Of a stretch of 64,000 nucleotides of DNA, positions 53,844 through 63,897 are shown in pieces (within the stretch, counting starts at the first letter, position 1; each line of letters opens with the position of its first letter). The DNA lies in the NCBI GenBank assembly GCA_001507425.1, contig LMAJ01000024.1, forward strand, positions 19,121-83,120, in the 5' to 3' direction. The DNA is from Flavobacteriaceae bacterium CRH (GTDB taxonomy: Bacteria > Bacteroidota > Bacteroidia > Flavobacteriales > Flavobacteriaceae). The notes under the pieces were generated by a model that saw nothing but the letters and a program-made list of their open reading frames with translations, was not told where the DNA came from and searched no databases. The position numbers and the translations under genes are program-made.

Positions 53844-56800
53844 TTACTCAATAGGAGCATGTTTTTTGCGGTTAAATACCCAGAATATAATTGGGAAAAC
53901 CAGTAACGTTAAAATCGTTGCCGTAATTAAACCTCCAATGATTACAATAGCCAATGGTTTTTGCGATTCAGAACCAATTCCGGTTGAAATTGCAGCTGGC
54001 AATAATCCAATAGAAGCCATAAGTGCTGTCATTACTACTGCTCTTGTTCTGGCTTTTACACCTGTAAAAATAGATTCTTCGAGACTTAATTTTGCTTTAA
54101 TATTATGATGAAACTCGGATATCAAGATTACTCCATTTTGAATACATATTCCTAATAAGGCAATAAAACCAACACCTGCCGAGATTCCAAAATTCATTCC
54201 GGTAATATGTAAGGCAATAATTCCTCCAATAATAGCAAACGGTACGTTAGCTAAAACAAGCAATGAATCTTTGATGTTTCCAAAAAGAATAAACAGCAAT
54301 ACAAAAATCCCTATTAAACTGATTGGAACTACCTGAGCCAAACGCGCACTGGCACGAACCTGATTTTCAAATTCACCTGTCCATCCTACAGTATATCCTG
54401 GAGGAAGTTTCATTTTAGCCACTTTGGCTTGTGCCTCGGCAATTGTACTTCCTAAATCGCGATCACGTACAGAGAATTTTACGCCAATAAAACGTTTGGT
54501 ATTATCCCTGTAAATAAAAGCAGGGCCTGTAATTGTTTTTAATTCACAAATTTCTTTCAGAGGAATTTTAATTCCGCTAATTGTTGGCACTTTTAGTTCA
54601 CTAATATCATTTTCATCTTTACGATACTCTTTAGAAAAACGAACTCTGACGTCAAATTTTTTCTCATCTTCATATTTTTCAGTAGCCGTTTTTCCTCCAA
54701 AGGCCAATTCTAAAACAGCTTGTGCATCGCTTAAAGTAACTCCGTAAGCAGCCATTTTATCTCTGTCTAGAATTACGCTAATTTCGGGTTGTCCAACGTT
54801 TCTAAGGATTCCGGCATCTTTAATACCAGGAATGTCTTTGATTTCTTTTAAAACTTCATTAGACAATTCGTCAAGTTTATCCAGATCATCGCCATAAATT
54901 TTAACTGCATTTGATGCCTTAAAACCAGCTACAGATTCTGCAACGTTATCAATTACAGGTTGCGAATAATTATAAGTAATTCCCTGATGAACTTTTAGTT
55001 TTTCATCCATTTGATTGATCAAATCATCCATTGTGATTTTTCGTGTCCATTCCGATTTTGGTTTTAAATCAACCTGAAGTTGTATGAAACCAAAACCATT
55101 AGGATCTGTTCCGTCATTACTTCTTCCGGTTTGAGACAAAACATTTTTCACTTCAGGAAAACTTTCCAGATCTTTTCGGATCATTGCCGCAGTTTTTATA
55201 CTTTCAGGTAAAGACGTACTCATTGGTAATTCTGCAGTTACCCACAAAGCTCCTTCGTTTAATTGAGGTAAAAATTCTGTACCCAAAAAAGTAGCAGAGA
55301 AAAATACTGTTGCTAAAATTGCTGTTGATGCAATAAGCGTTTTTACTTTATGCTTAAATGTCCATGCAAAACCTTTACTCACAATTCTGTCCCAGAAATT
55401 GACAAACGGATTATTTTTTTCTTTTACATTTTTATTTAAAAGAATGTGTGATAATACAGGAACCAATGTCAAAGTAAAAAGTAATGCTCCCATTAATGCA
55501 AAACCTAGAGTGTACGCTAGAGGAGAAAACATTTTACCTTCAACTTTCTGAAAAGAGAAAATTGGTAGTAACGCCGTGATAATGATTAATTTAGAAAAGA
55601 ATATGGCTTTACCCATTTCTGCTCCGGTTTTTTTAATCAGACTTCCTTTGGCAATTTTATTATAAGCCGTCATTCCTAATTGATGTGCGCGGTGATCCAA
55701 AACCACAAATAATCCTTCGACCATCACCACCGCACCATCAATAATGATTCCGAAGTCGACTGCACCTAAACTCAACAAGTTGGCACTCATCCCCATCATT
55801 TTTAGGCACAAAAAGGCAAACAATAACGACAACGGAATAACAATTGAAACCGTGAAAGTAGTTCTCCAATCGGCCATAAAAAGAAATACAACACAGGTAA
55901 CCAAGATAATACCTTCAAATAAATTGTGCATTACGGTTTCTGTCGTGAAATTCATCAAATTATCACGATCGTAAAAAGTTTCTATTTTAATGTCTTTTGG
56001 AAGAACATTTTCATTCAGATCTTTTATTTTCGCTTTTATCAATGCCAGTGTCTCCTGCGGATTTTCGCCTTTACGCATTACGACAATTCCTTCAACGGCA
56101 TCATCATTTTTACCTAAACCGGTTTGTCCAACTCTTGGCATCGAACTTTCATAAACAGAAGCGAGATTTTTTACCAAAATCGGATTTCCGTTAGCATCAT
56201 CAACAATAATATTTTCAATGTCCGAAATAGATTTTAATAACCCGACACCACGAACTACAAAAGCTTGTCCGTTTTTCTCAATAATGTCACCACCAACATT
56301 TAAATTCCCTGCATTTACAGCGTTATAAACCTGCAAAGGAGTGATGTTGTATTTTGCAAGTTTAATTGGATCAACACCAACTTCATACGTTTTAGTCTGA
56401 CCTCCAAAAACATTTAAATCGGCAACACCTGGAACAGCGCGAAGTTGTTTATCGATAACCCAGTTTTGATAGGTTAATAATTCTCGACTGTCTCTACTGT
56501 CGCTTTTTACAATATACCTGAAAATTTCTCCGGTTGGTCCGTATGGCGGTTGAACATCCGGTTCAACGTCATCAGGAAGCGAAACATTTTTCAGTAAATT
56601 ATTTACCTGAAAACGGGCAAAAGTATCATCGACACCATCATCAAAAATAATTTTGATAACTGATAAACCAAACATCGTAATGCTTCGAACACTCGTCTTT
56701 TTTTGCACTGAGTTCATTGAGATTTCAATAGGAGAAGTAACAAAACGTTCTACTTCTTCAGCACTTTTCCCGTTCCATTGTGTAATGATAATAATCTGTG

Positions 56801-56942
56801 TATTCGTTACATCCGGAAAAGCGTCAATTGGCATATTTTTAAAGGAAATAAATCCGGCAACGGCCAATAATCCTACCCAAAAAAAGGTAAATGCTTTATT
56901 CTTAAGCGAAAAAGCAATTATATTTCGTATGAATTTGTTCAT
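53844..56942 (-). CDS. czcA: CzcA-type heavy-metal RND efflux pump
   Basis: The 1032-residue inner-membrane RND transporter has 12 expected helices and two large periplasmic loops. The proton-relay motif in TM4 is the CzcA form DFGIIIDGAVVMVE, with Asp396, Asp402 and Glu409; CusA-type pumps have a different motif, so zinc, cobalt, cadmium or nickel export is more likely than copper. It is the last gene of czcC-czcB-czcA, 3 bases after the adaptor, and follows a two-component system. Confidence 0.95.
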   Translation of the reverse strand: MNKFIRNIIAFSLKNKAFTFFWVGLLAVAGFISFKNMPIDAFPDVTNTQIIIITQWNGKSAEEVERFVTSPIEISMNSVQKKTSVRSITMFGLSVIKIIFDDGVDDTFARFQVNNLLKNVSLPDDVEPDVQPPYGPTGEIFRYIVKSDSRDSRELLTYQNWVIDKQLRAVPGVADLNVFGGQTKTYEVGVDPIKLAKYNITPLQVYNAVNAGNLNVGGDIIEKNGQAFVVRGVGLLKSISDIENIIVDDANGNPILVKNLASVYESSMPRVGQTGLGKNDDAVEGIVVMRKGENPQETLALIKAKIKDLNENVLPKDIKIETFYDRDNLMNFTTETVMHNLFEGIILVTCVVFLFMADWRTTFTVSIVIPLSLLFAFLCLKMMGMSANLLSLGAVDFGIIIDGAVVMVEGLFVVLDHRAHQLGMTAYNKIAKGSLIKKTGAEMGKAIFFSKLIIITALLPIFSFQKVEGKMFSPLAYTLGFALMGALLFTLTLVPVLSHILLNKNVKEKNNPFVNFWDRIVSKGFAWTFKHKVKTLIASTAILATVFFSATFLGTEFLPQLNEGALWVTAELPMSTSLPESIKTAAMIRKDLESFPEVKNVLSQTGRSNDGTDPNGFGFIQLQVDLKPKSEWTRKITMDDLINQMDEKLKVHQGITYNYSQPVIDNVAESVAGFKASNAVKIYGDDLDKLDELSNEVLKEIKDIPGIKDAGILRNVGQPEISVILDRDKMAAYGVTLSDAQAVLELAFGGKTATEKYEDEKKFDVRVRFSKEYRKDENDISELKVPTISGIKIPLKEICELKTITGPAFIYRDNTKRFIGVKFSVRDRDLGSTIAEAQAKVAKMKLPPGYTVGWTGEFENQVRASARLAQVVPISLIGIFVLLFILFGNIKDSLLVLANVPFAIIGGIIALHITGMNFGISAGVGFIALLGICIQNGVILISEFHHNIKAKLSLEESIFTGVKARTRAVVMTALMASIGLLPAAISTGIGSESQKPLAIVIIGGLITATILTLLVFPIIFWVFNRKKHAPIE

Positions 56943-56945
56943 GTC

Positions 56946-58031
56946 TTATTCGTTTAATGCGCGATAAATAAATAACTGATTGTTGGTGATCACTTTCTCA
57001 TTTTCTTTTAGTCCACTTGAGATGTAGGTAACATCGCCAACTTGTCTGTAAACTTCAACTTGTCTGGTTTCGATATTGTTACGATCTTTGAATATCATTA
57101 CAAAGTTTTTACTTTTATCAAAAACAATAGCTTTACTCGGCACCGCAATCATAGATTGACCTTCGCTAAAAGACAATTTAATATTCGCATTCATATCTGG
57201 TTTCAACAAATAATCTGTATTTTTTAATTTAATACGAGCCTGCATTGCTTTAGTTTCAGGATCAATTACATTGAAGATTTTATCCACTTTTCCTTTAAAA
57301 ACTTTATCAGGATAACTTAAAGTAGTAACATCTGCATCGATACCTAATTTTACTTTATTAATATCAATTTCATTAATATTGGCCAATACCCAAACTTCAC
57401 TGATTTCTGCAATGTCAAAAATATTTTCAGAACGGTCACTTCTTAAAAGCATATCCTGATTAATACTTTTTTGAATAATAAAACCACTAATAGGAGCCGT
57501 TACTTCATAAATTGAACCTGCTTTAATATTATAAATTTTATAGGTTTCCTGAATTTTACTTAATTGAGATTGCGCTTTGTTTACTTCTGATTTTGCCTGA
57601 AGTACATCACTTTCAGAATTTAATTTTCCATCAAACAATTCCTGAGCGACTTTTAAACCATTTTTCGCAACCAATAAATCGCTTTTTGCATCAATGGCCT
57701 GTTTTTCAAAATCAGCAACATCGGTACTTTTTATAGTTGCTAAAACTTGTCCTTTCTTTACATAATCTCCAAGTTCAACATTTACTTTGACAACGTTTCC
57801 TCCAACAAGCGGGTAAACATCAATCATTTTGTTATTATCAGCAGTAATTTTTCCGTAAAAACTTAATTCGTTTTTTACAGGTTGTGTTTCTGCCACAGCT
57901 GTAGAAGTTGTTTTTAACATTGCATCACTTAAAACAAAACTCGTATTTGTTTCAGGATTTTCTACTTCCTTTTTGCAGCTTGCGATTGATAAACTCAAGA
58001 GAGCAATTCCTATAATTAGTTTATATTTCAT
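56946..58031 (-). CDS. czcB: CzcB-type periplasmic adaptor lipoprotein
   Basis: The 361-residue membrane-fusion protein has a lipobox (IASC, Cys19), split lipoyl halves (YPLVGGNVVKVNVELGDYVKKGQVL and YEVTAPISGFII), a helical hairpin between them and beta-barrel domains. No His-rich metal-binding N-terminal domain of R. metallidurans CzcB is visible. It sits 12 bases after czcC and 3 before czcA. Confidence 0.94.
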   Translation of the reverse strand: MKYKLIIGIALLSLSIASCKKEVENPETNTSFVLSDAMLKTTSTAVAETQPVKNELSFYGKITADNNKMIDVYPLVGGNVVKVNVELGDYVKKGQVLATIKSTDVADFEKQAIDAKSDLLVAKNGLKVAQELFDGKLNSESDVLQAKSEVNKAQSQLSKIQETYKIYNIKAGSIYEVTAPISGFIIQKSINQDMLLRSDRSENIFDIAEISEVWVLANINEIDINKVKLGIDADVTTLSYPDKVFKGKVDKIFNVIDPETKAMQARIKLKNTDYLLKPDMNANIKLSFSEGQSMIAVPSKAIVFDKSKNFVMIFKDRNNIETRQVEVYRQVGDVTYISSGLKENEKVITNNQLFIYRALNE

Positions 58032-58043
58032 TTTTATTTAGTT

Positions 58044-59291
58044 TTAAAATAAGTCTTTGTTGATTGTATTATTCAATTCTTCAGCAGAAAGGGCAACTTT
58101 TTTCTTCAGCTCATTTATCTGAATTGATGCCTGATTATAGCTTTCCATAAAATCAGTAAATTCTAATAAACTCACATTTCGCTTTTGAAAGTTGGTTAGC
58201 ATTCCGTTATAAACAGCTTCAAAATCTGCATTTACAGTAGGTTTTATCACTACATAATTTTTGCGGGATTCATTCCATTTATTCCATGCCGTTGAAATTT
58301 CAGTTTGCAATTGAAGGTCAAAGTTTTGTTTTTCAACTTTTGATTGCTCTAAGATTGTTTTTGCGTATTTAATATTCCCTTTGTTCGAATTCCAAAGCGG
58401 TAACGGAATCCCCAGTGTTAAATTTGCTTCTTTATTAAAAGCTCCACTGCGTTGATCGTACGTTGCACCAACTGTAATATCCGGAATAGAAAGTGATTTT
58501 TGCCATTTTACATTCAGCTCATTGGCTTCAATATCTTTTTGTTTTGCCAAATAATCGGGACGATTTGCAATGGCATCACTTTCAAAACTTTTAAGATCAA
58601 AAGGAATTTCTTTAGTGTATTTATCAAATTCTTCTTTAGAAACATCCGGTACAACATTTTCAGTTGCGTTCAATAATAATTTTAAGTTCGCTTGTTCTTC
58701 AATATTGTTATTTACAACTTCCATACGCTCGTTTTTGAAGTTTAAATAAAGCGATTGTAAACGCACAACATCTTTCAACGGAACATTTCCTTTTTGAGCC
58801 TGAACAGAATAAGAATTAATTAGATCTTCAATGTGAGAAAGTTGCTCATCGGTAGTTTCCAGGCTTTTTGTATTATAATAAACCGTATAAAAACTTTTTC
58901 GCAATTGCAGTTTCAATGTCCTCAATAAATCATTGAATTGTAGCTCAGCCAGTTTTTCATTAGTTTGGGCCAGCTTTATTTCGTTGCGTTTTTTTCCGCC
59001 TAAATAAATTAGCTGCTCAATTCCAAACGCTTTCTGACCTTCTTTTCCAATATCAAAATATTGATTTCTTTCAGGATTGTAAGCATTTAATTCTGCAGTT
59101 ATCGTCGGGTTATCCCAAATACGAGCTTGCATAGTCAGTGCTTTTGAAGCATCTATGCTGTATTGAGATGCCAGCAAAAAAAGATTGTTTTTAAGAAATT
59201 GGCTTTCACAGTCCTGAAGTGTAACTGTTTTTTGTGCTGAACTTATCTGATTGATTAAAATCAGCATTAGTAATGCAAATAACTTTTTCAT
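58044..59291 (-). CDS. czcC: CzcC-type outer-membrane efflux channel
   Basis: The 415-residue TolC-family protein has a signal peptide (to about residue 19, ISSAQ) and two OEP repeats, the first starting VTLQDCESQFLKNNLFLLASQYSID. It provides the exit duct of the CzcCBA system and is the first gene of the efflux unit. It follows the sensor kinase gene by 90 bases, so the two units may have separate promoters. Confidence 0.93.
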   Translation of the reverse strand: MKKLFALLMLILINQISSAQKTVTLQDCESQFLKNNLFLLASQYSIDASKALTMQARIWDNPTITAELNAYNPERNQYFDIGKEGQKAFGIEQLIYLGGKKRNEIKLAQTNEKLAELQFNDLLRTLKLQLRKSFYTVYYNTKSLETTDEQLSHIEDLINSYSVQAQKGNVPLKDVVRLQSLYLNFKNERMEVVNNNIEEQANLKLLLNATENVVPDVSKEEFDKYTKEIPFDLKSFESDAIANRPDYLAKQKDIEANELNVKWQKSLSIPDITVGATYDQRSGAFNKEANLTLGIPLPLWNSNKGNIKYAKTILEQSKVEKQNFDLQLQTEISTAWNKWNESRKNYVVIKPTVNADFEAVYNGMLTNFQKRNVSLLEFTDFMESYNQASIQINELKKKVALSAEELNNTINKDLF

Positions 59292-59381
59292 CGTATCATT
59301 TTTATTTGATACAAAGATGATAGCACAAGGCTTTAAGACGCCTTAATAGTTACCTTAAAAAGAGCTTAAAAATGATAAGTT

Positions 59382-60749
59382 CTAGAAATTAGAATGAAAT
59401 ACTAATTGAAATAAATTGGTATTCTCTTTTGGAACACTATAATTAATTTGCGCATTATGAAGCGTTAAAATACGCTGAACAATACGCAAGCCAAGACCAA
59501 AACCTGAAGTTTCTTTTGAATTTACGCCACGCATAAAAGGCTGAAAAAGATTTTTTTGTTCGTTTTCTGTTAATGTATTCCCCGTATTTAAAATGGAAAT
59601 AAGAAGATTATCGTTTTCAGTACTAATTTTTACAATCGCTTGCTTATTATCAGAGTAAACACAGGCATTTTTTAAAACATTGCTTAAGGCAATTTCTAAT
59701 AAGTTTTTATTGCCTTTAATTTCTAAAGCGGTATCTAAATTGTCATTTTCTTCCATTTCAAAAAGAATAACAAAATCAGGAAAACTTCTGTTTAAGTTTT
59801 CAATGGCTGAAAATAAGATTTCATCCATACGCTGAACTTCCGTATTTTCATGTTTTTTGTTATCTAATTTAGATAAAATCAATAGCGAATTAATCAATTC
59901 AGTTAACTGGTTAACATCTGATAAAATAGTATTTAGAAAAGTTTTACCTTTTACAGGTGTGGTAGAATCTGCTATCGTATTTTCTATTTGAGAAGTAAGG
60001 CGCGATAGGGGAGTTCTTAGTTCGTGTGAGGCGTGCGCAGTAAATTCTTTTTGTTTTTGATAAGAAATCTCAATCCTGTCCATCATGAAATTAAATTCAT
60101 TGGCAATCAAATCAATTTCATTTTTATTACTTTTTGATTCGACACGAGTATCAAGATTGTTCTCGTTTATATTTTTTATTTTTTGATGAAAAGAACTTAA
60201 AGGGCTCATCAATTTTTTGACCGTTATAGAAGTTACAACCCAACAAACACAAGTAAAAAATATATAGGATATAATTAAGGTATATCGTAAAAAAAGTAAT
60301 TTACGTTTACCATAATCATCAGTAGCAGAAATTAAAGCATAAAAATCTCTGTCTTTAGTATCATAAAAAACACCATAAACTTCGTATTCACCTTGTTGTT
60401 TAAAAAAAGTTTTATTCTTCTTTAAATATTTTAAATCATCAATCGACCAATTAATTTTTGCGTCATCTATACTACTATATATAAGTTTATAATTAGAATC
60501 AAAAACTAAGGTTTTTTCATCATACAATTTATTAATCGAGTTTTGATCTATAATTTTCAAAAGCTGATTATCAACTCGCTTAACATTAACTAAGAGTTTA
60601 ATGTTAGAAAGCGCCTTTATTTCTAACCGATCACGAAATTCTTCTTTTCTAAAATTCGAATATAAAATGAATATCAATGTAGAAGCCAACCCAAAAAGGA
60701 TTGTAAACAATAAACTTACTAAAAGAGATATCCGGTTTTTTAATGTCAT
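59382..60749 (-). CDS. sensor histidine kinase of the efflux two-component system
   Basis: The 455-residue kinase has two transmembrane helices (about 8-30 and 155-176) flanking a periplasmic sensor of about 125 residues, then HAMP, HisKA with His242 in HASHELRTPLSRL, and HATPase_c with NVLKNACVYSDN and GFGLGLRIVQ. The sensor has no obvious His/Cys metal-binding cluster. The gene overlaps the regulator gene by four bases (ATGA). The context suggests sensing of metal or envelope stress for the adjacent pump. Confidence 0.94.
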   Translation of the reverse strand: MTLKNRISLLVSLLFTILFGLASTLIFILYSNFRKEEFRDRLEIKALSNIKLLVNVKRVDNQLLKIIDQNSINKLYDEKTLVFDSNYKLIYSSIDDAKINWSIDDLKYLKKNKTFFKQQGEYEVYGVFYDTKDRDFYALISATDDYGKRKLLFLRYTLIISYIFFTCVCWVVTSITVKKLMSPLSSFHQKIKNINENNLDTRVESKSNKNEIDLIANEFNFMMDRIEISYQKQKEFTAHASHELRTPLSRLTSQIENTIADSTTPVKGKTFLNTILSDVNQLTELINSLLILSKLDNKKHENTEVQRMDEILFSAIENLNRSFPDFVILFEMEENDNLDTALEIKGNKNLLEIALSNVLKNACVYSDNKQAIVKISTENDNLLISILNTGNTLTENEQKNLFQPFMRGVNSKETSGFGLGLRIVQRILTLHNAQINYSVPKENTNLFQLVFHSNF

Positions 60750-61426
60750 TCCTGATCGCTTAAATAATATCCGTAACCAATTTTGGTTCGAATTAATTTT
60801 GTTTCGTGGTCTTTGTCTATTTTCTTTCTCAAGAAATTAATATAAACTTCAATAGTATTCTGATTCGTTTCAATATGATAATCCCAAAGTTTTTCAGCAA
60901 TAAATTGTTTCGATAATACTTTGCCTTTAGCTTGAGCGAGAATTAAAATCAATTTAAACTCTTTTGGAGTAAGTTTAATTTCTTCGCCTGCGCGAAATAC
61001 TTTCATATCCTCTTCAAGAATCTCCAAATCATGAATTATGATTTTCTTCTCAATCTGTTGCGGAATATCTTTCCGTCTTAATAAAGAAGAAATTCTGGCA
61101 AATAATTCGTCAAAATGAAAAGGCTTTACCAAATAATCATCGGCACCATTATCAAAAGAAGCTAATTTATCTTCAATTTCACTAAAAGCCGTAAGCATAA
61201 TGATTGGCGTTTTTTTATCGACTTGGCGAATCCCTTTGCAAACTTCAATTCCATTTGTTCCTGGAACATTAATGTCGAGAATTATTAAATCATATTCATA
61301 AGGAAAGTATTTTTTCAATAGCAAAGAACCATCATAATAGGGTATACACTCGAATTCTTTTGAAGTAAAGAATGCAGAGACTTCTTTAGATAAAGTAAAA
61401 TCGTCTTCGAGTAGTAAAATTTTCAT
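60746..61426 (-). CDS. OmpR/PhoB-family response regulator
   Basis: The 226-residue regulator has a receiver with phosphoacceptor Asp51 in LDINVPGTNG, TAFSE and KPF, and a C-terminal winged helix (about 130-225) with ELTPKEFKLILILAQAKGKVLSKQFIAEKLWD and RTKIGYGYYL. It is first of the regulator-kinase pair and probably activates the czcCBA genes downstream. Confidence 0.95.
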   Translation of the reverse strand: MKILLLEDDFTLSKEVSAFFTSKEFECIPYYDGSLLLKKYFPYEYDLIILDINVPGTNGIEVCKGIRQVDKKTPIIMLTAFSEIEDKLASFDNGADDYLVKPFHFDELFARISSLLRRKDIPQQIEKKIIIHDLEILEEDMKVFRAGEEIKLTPKEFKLILILAQAKGKVLSKQFIAEKLWDYHIETNQNTIEVYINFLRKKIDKDHETKLIRTKIGYGYYLSDQE

Positions 61427-61489
61427 ATTGTATTTTATTTGTCAAATCGGCTATTGTCAATCAATAACCGATTCAACGATTAAATTATC

Positions 61490-62578
61490 TTATTTGAAAT
61501 AAGAAAAAGTTTCATTGTTTTCAATTTTCAATAACGATTCGTAAATCAACTGAATTACATTTTCAACATCTTCTCTATGCACCATTTCTACAGTCGTATG
61601 CATATAGCGTAAAGGTAAAGAGATTAATGCAGATGCTACACCACCATTGCTATACGCAAAAGCATCAGTATCAGTTCCCGTAGCTCTGGAAGTTGCATGA
61701 CGCTGAAACGGAATTTTGTTTTCTTCGGCAGTATCAACAATTAAATCACGTAGTTTATTTTGAACCGCCGGAGCATAAGCAATAACAGGACCTTTCCCCA
61801 TTTTAAGATCACCTTCAACTTTTTTGTCGATCATAGGAGTTGTCGTGTCGTGGCAAACGTCAGTTACGATGGCAACATTCGGTTTAATGGTTTGAGCAAT
61901 CATTTCAGCCCCACGCAAACCAATTTCTTCCTGAACAGAATTTACAATGTATAAACCAAACGGAAGCGTTTTTTTATTTTCATGTAACAAACGCGCAACT
62001 TCAGCAATCATAAATCCGCCCATTCTGTTATCGATAGCGCGGCAGACAAATTTATTTTCGTTTAGAATCATAAATTCGTCAGGATAAGTGATCACACAAC
62101 CAACGTGAACTCCTTTTTCAAGAACTTGTTCTTTAGTCTCACATCCTAAATCAATAAAAATGTTACTTAATTTCGGAATTTCTTCTTTATCACGCAAACG
62201 GGTATGAATTGCAGGCCATCCAAAAACACCTTTTACAATTCCTTTTTTAGTGTGAATGTTAACTCTTTTAGAAGGCGCAATCTGATGATCAGAACCACCA
62301 TTTCTTATTACATATAGTAAACCATCATCAGTAATATAGTTTACATACCACGAAATTTCATCGGCATGGCCTTCAATAACAACTTTAAAAGGAGCATCTG
62401 GATTAATAATTCCAACAGCAGTTCCATAAGTATCAGTAATAAAAGTGTCAACATAAGGAGTTAAATAATTCATCCAAAGTTTTTGGCCTTCGCTTTCGTA
62501 ACCGGTAGGAGAGGCGTTATTAAGGTAGCTTTCTAAGAAAGCGATAGAAGTATCTTTTAAGATAGATTTCGTGCTCAT
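61490..62578 (-). CDS. M42 family aminopeptidase
   Basis: The 362-residue cytosolic metallopeptidase of the glutamyl aminopeptidase/FrvX group carries two metal ions. Ligands visible: His in EGHADEISW, Asp in RAIDNRMGG, the Glu-Glu pair in VQEEIGLRG, Asp in VTDVCHDTT and His in RYMHTTVEM. It removes N-terminal residues from peptides, probably as a large oligomer. It is divergent from the DUF4294 gene, a neighbourhood common in flavobacteria. Confidence 0.95.
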   Translation of the reverse strand: MSTKSILKDTSIAFLESYLNNASPTGYESEGQKLWMNYLTPYVDTFITDTYGTAVGIINPDAPFKVVIEGHADEISWYVNYITDDGLLYVIRNGGSDHQIAPSKRVNIHTKKGIVKGVFGWPAIHTRLRDKEEIPKLSNIFIDLGCETKEQVLEKGVHVGCVITYPDEFMILNENKFVCRAIDNRMGGFMIAEVARLLHENKKTLPFGLYIVNSVQEEIGLRGAEMIAQTIKPNVAIVTDVCHDTTTPMIDKKVEGDLKMGKGPVIAYAPAVQNKLRDLIVDTAEENKIPFQRHATSRATGTDTDAFAYSNGGVASALISLPLRYMHTTVEMVHREDVENVIQLIYESLLKIENNETFSYFK

Positions 62579-62659
62579 AAAAATATTTTTGCGCTAATTT
62601 ATAAATTTGGTATTAGAGTTGTATATAAATATATAATTTTACATTTAAATTATGACTCC

Positions 62660-63334
62660 ATGAGATTTACCTACATTATTTTATTCTTTTTATTGATTTC
62701 TGTTACAAGTCAGGCTCAGGTTACTCCCAAAGAAAATAAGGAAATGGGCTATATACTTACAGAACAAGATTCTATCTTAAATGATACTATCGAATTACCC
62801 GAAATTATAATATCAAAAGAAAAGTTGGATCCAGAAACCCAGAAACAATTTTTGATTCTTCAAAATCGAGTTTATAAAGTATATCCGTATGCAAAATTAG
62901 CCGCAGATAGATTAACAGCTTTAAATCAAGGAATGGCACGTTTGAAAACCAATCGTGAAAAAAAGAAATATTTTAAAATTGTAGAAGACTATCTTAATAA
63001 TGAATTTGAAGACAGGCTTAAAAAACTCTCCCGTAGACAAGGTCAAATTCTAGTAAAGCTAGTGCATCGCCAAACCGGAAATACAACCTACGAGTTAATC
63101 CGAACCCTGAAAAGTGGTTTTAAAGCATTCGTTTCAAATACAACTGCCAATTTATTTGACATAAGCCTAAAAACAGAATACAAACCATACGAAGTCAATG
63201 AAGACTATCTCATTGAAACCATTCTTGTCCGAGCATTCGAATCAGGAAGATTATTAAATCAAAAACCAGCCAATCCGGTAAATTATAATGATCTAATGAC
63301 TCATTGGGAAACCAAAGCAAAAACAAATAAATAA
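62660..63334 (+). CDS. DUF4294-domain secreted protein
   Basis: The 224-residue protein has a signal peptide (MRFTYIILFFLLISVTSQAQ) and a DUF4294 region (about 35-215), with the conserved RVYKVYPYAKLAADRLTALN and SRRQGQILVKLVHRQTGNTTYELIRTLKSGFKAFVSNT segments. Its function is unknown and it appears restricted to Bacteroidetes. It is divergent from the M42 peptidase gene. Confidence 0.92.
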   Translation: MRFTYIILFFLLISVTSQAQVTPKENKEMGYILTEQDSILNDTIELPEIIISKEKLDPETQKQFLILQNRVYKVYPYAKLAADRLTALNQGMARLKTNREKKKYFKIVEDYLNNEFEDRLKKLSRRQGQILVKLVHRQTGNTTYELIRTLKSGFKAFVSNTTANLFDISLKTEYKPYEVNEDYLIETILVRAFESGRLLNQKPANPVNYNDLMTHWETKAKTNK

Positions 63335-63369
63335 TTCTCCTATATATAAGGAAGAATATTATCCCACAA

Positions 63370-63406
63370 CCCGACAGTTTTTCAAAACCTGTCGGGCTTA
63401 TTTTTG
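63370..63406 (+). terminator. terminator after the DUF4294 gene
   Basis: CCCGACAG (63370-63377) pairs with CTGTCGGG (63389-63396), followed by CTTATTTTTG. Confidence 0.85.
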
Positions 63407-63860
63407 CTACTTATATATAAGAAGGAAATTAGCCTATAAATATATAAGAGTCACGATTTGTTAGGCTGAGCGAAGTCGAAGCTGATATGAGCAACAATTT
63501 TGTAATTTGTAATTTGGATTTTAAAAAGTTTGGAATTTGAATTAGGAGCTGTTTTCTGCTCCCGATCCTTCTGGGCTATCGAGGCTAGGGCAGCAGTTTG
63601 TAAAAGAAGATCCGGGATAAAACAGAAGAAAAACGCCCAAAAAATAAAAACTGTGTGTCTTTGCATCTTTGCGCGACCCTACATAAGAGGATTAAAATCC
63701 AGCTTTGCGATCTTTACAAACCAGATTCAGAGAATAAAAGCCTAGCACCTTTGCGGTAAAAGCACCATAAACAATCAAAATCCTAAAAGGAGTAAAAAAA
63801 CTTTGCGTCATAAAAAACATAAAACCAGCGAGTTATAAAAAAGATGTAAATTATATAATA
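63407..63860. repeat. repeat-rich intergenic tail
   Basis: Contains TATATAAG-type units repeated at 63342-63355 and 63411-63428, a GAGCGAAGTCGAAG motif shared with 38954, an imperfect inverted repeat at about 63547-63630 (CTGTTTT...TCCCGATCCTTC versus GAAGATCCGGGATAAAACAG), and fragments of the TTTGCG/GCGGTAAAA repeat family (63655-63760). No gene is seen. Confidence 0.6.
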
Positions 63861-63867
63861 AAAAGGG

Positions 63868-63897
63868 TTGTAAATGTAAATAAAGGTGCTACTTTTG
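63868..63897 (+). promoter_or_regulatory. strong promoter, probably of a stable-RNA (rRNA) operon
   Basis: TTG (63868-63870), a 19-base spacer and TACTTTTG (63890-63897) are a perfect fit to the flavobacterial consensus, followed by CACCCGCAACAGCGA. No protein frame follows within the window. The sequence to 64000 has the AT-rich run and AAGCTTGTGAGATTTGA typical of the leader or a second promoter before an rRNA operon. Confidence 0.6.
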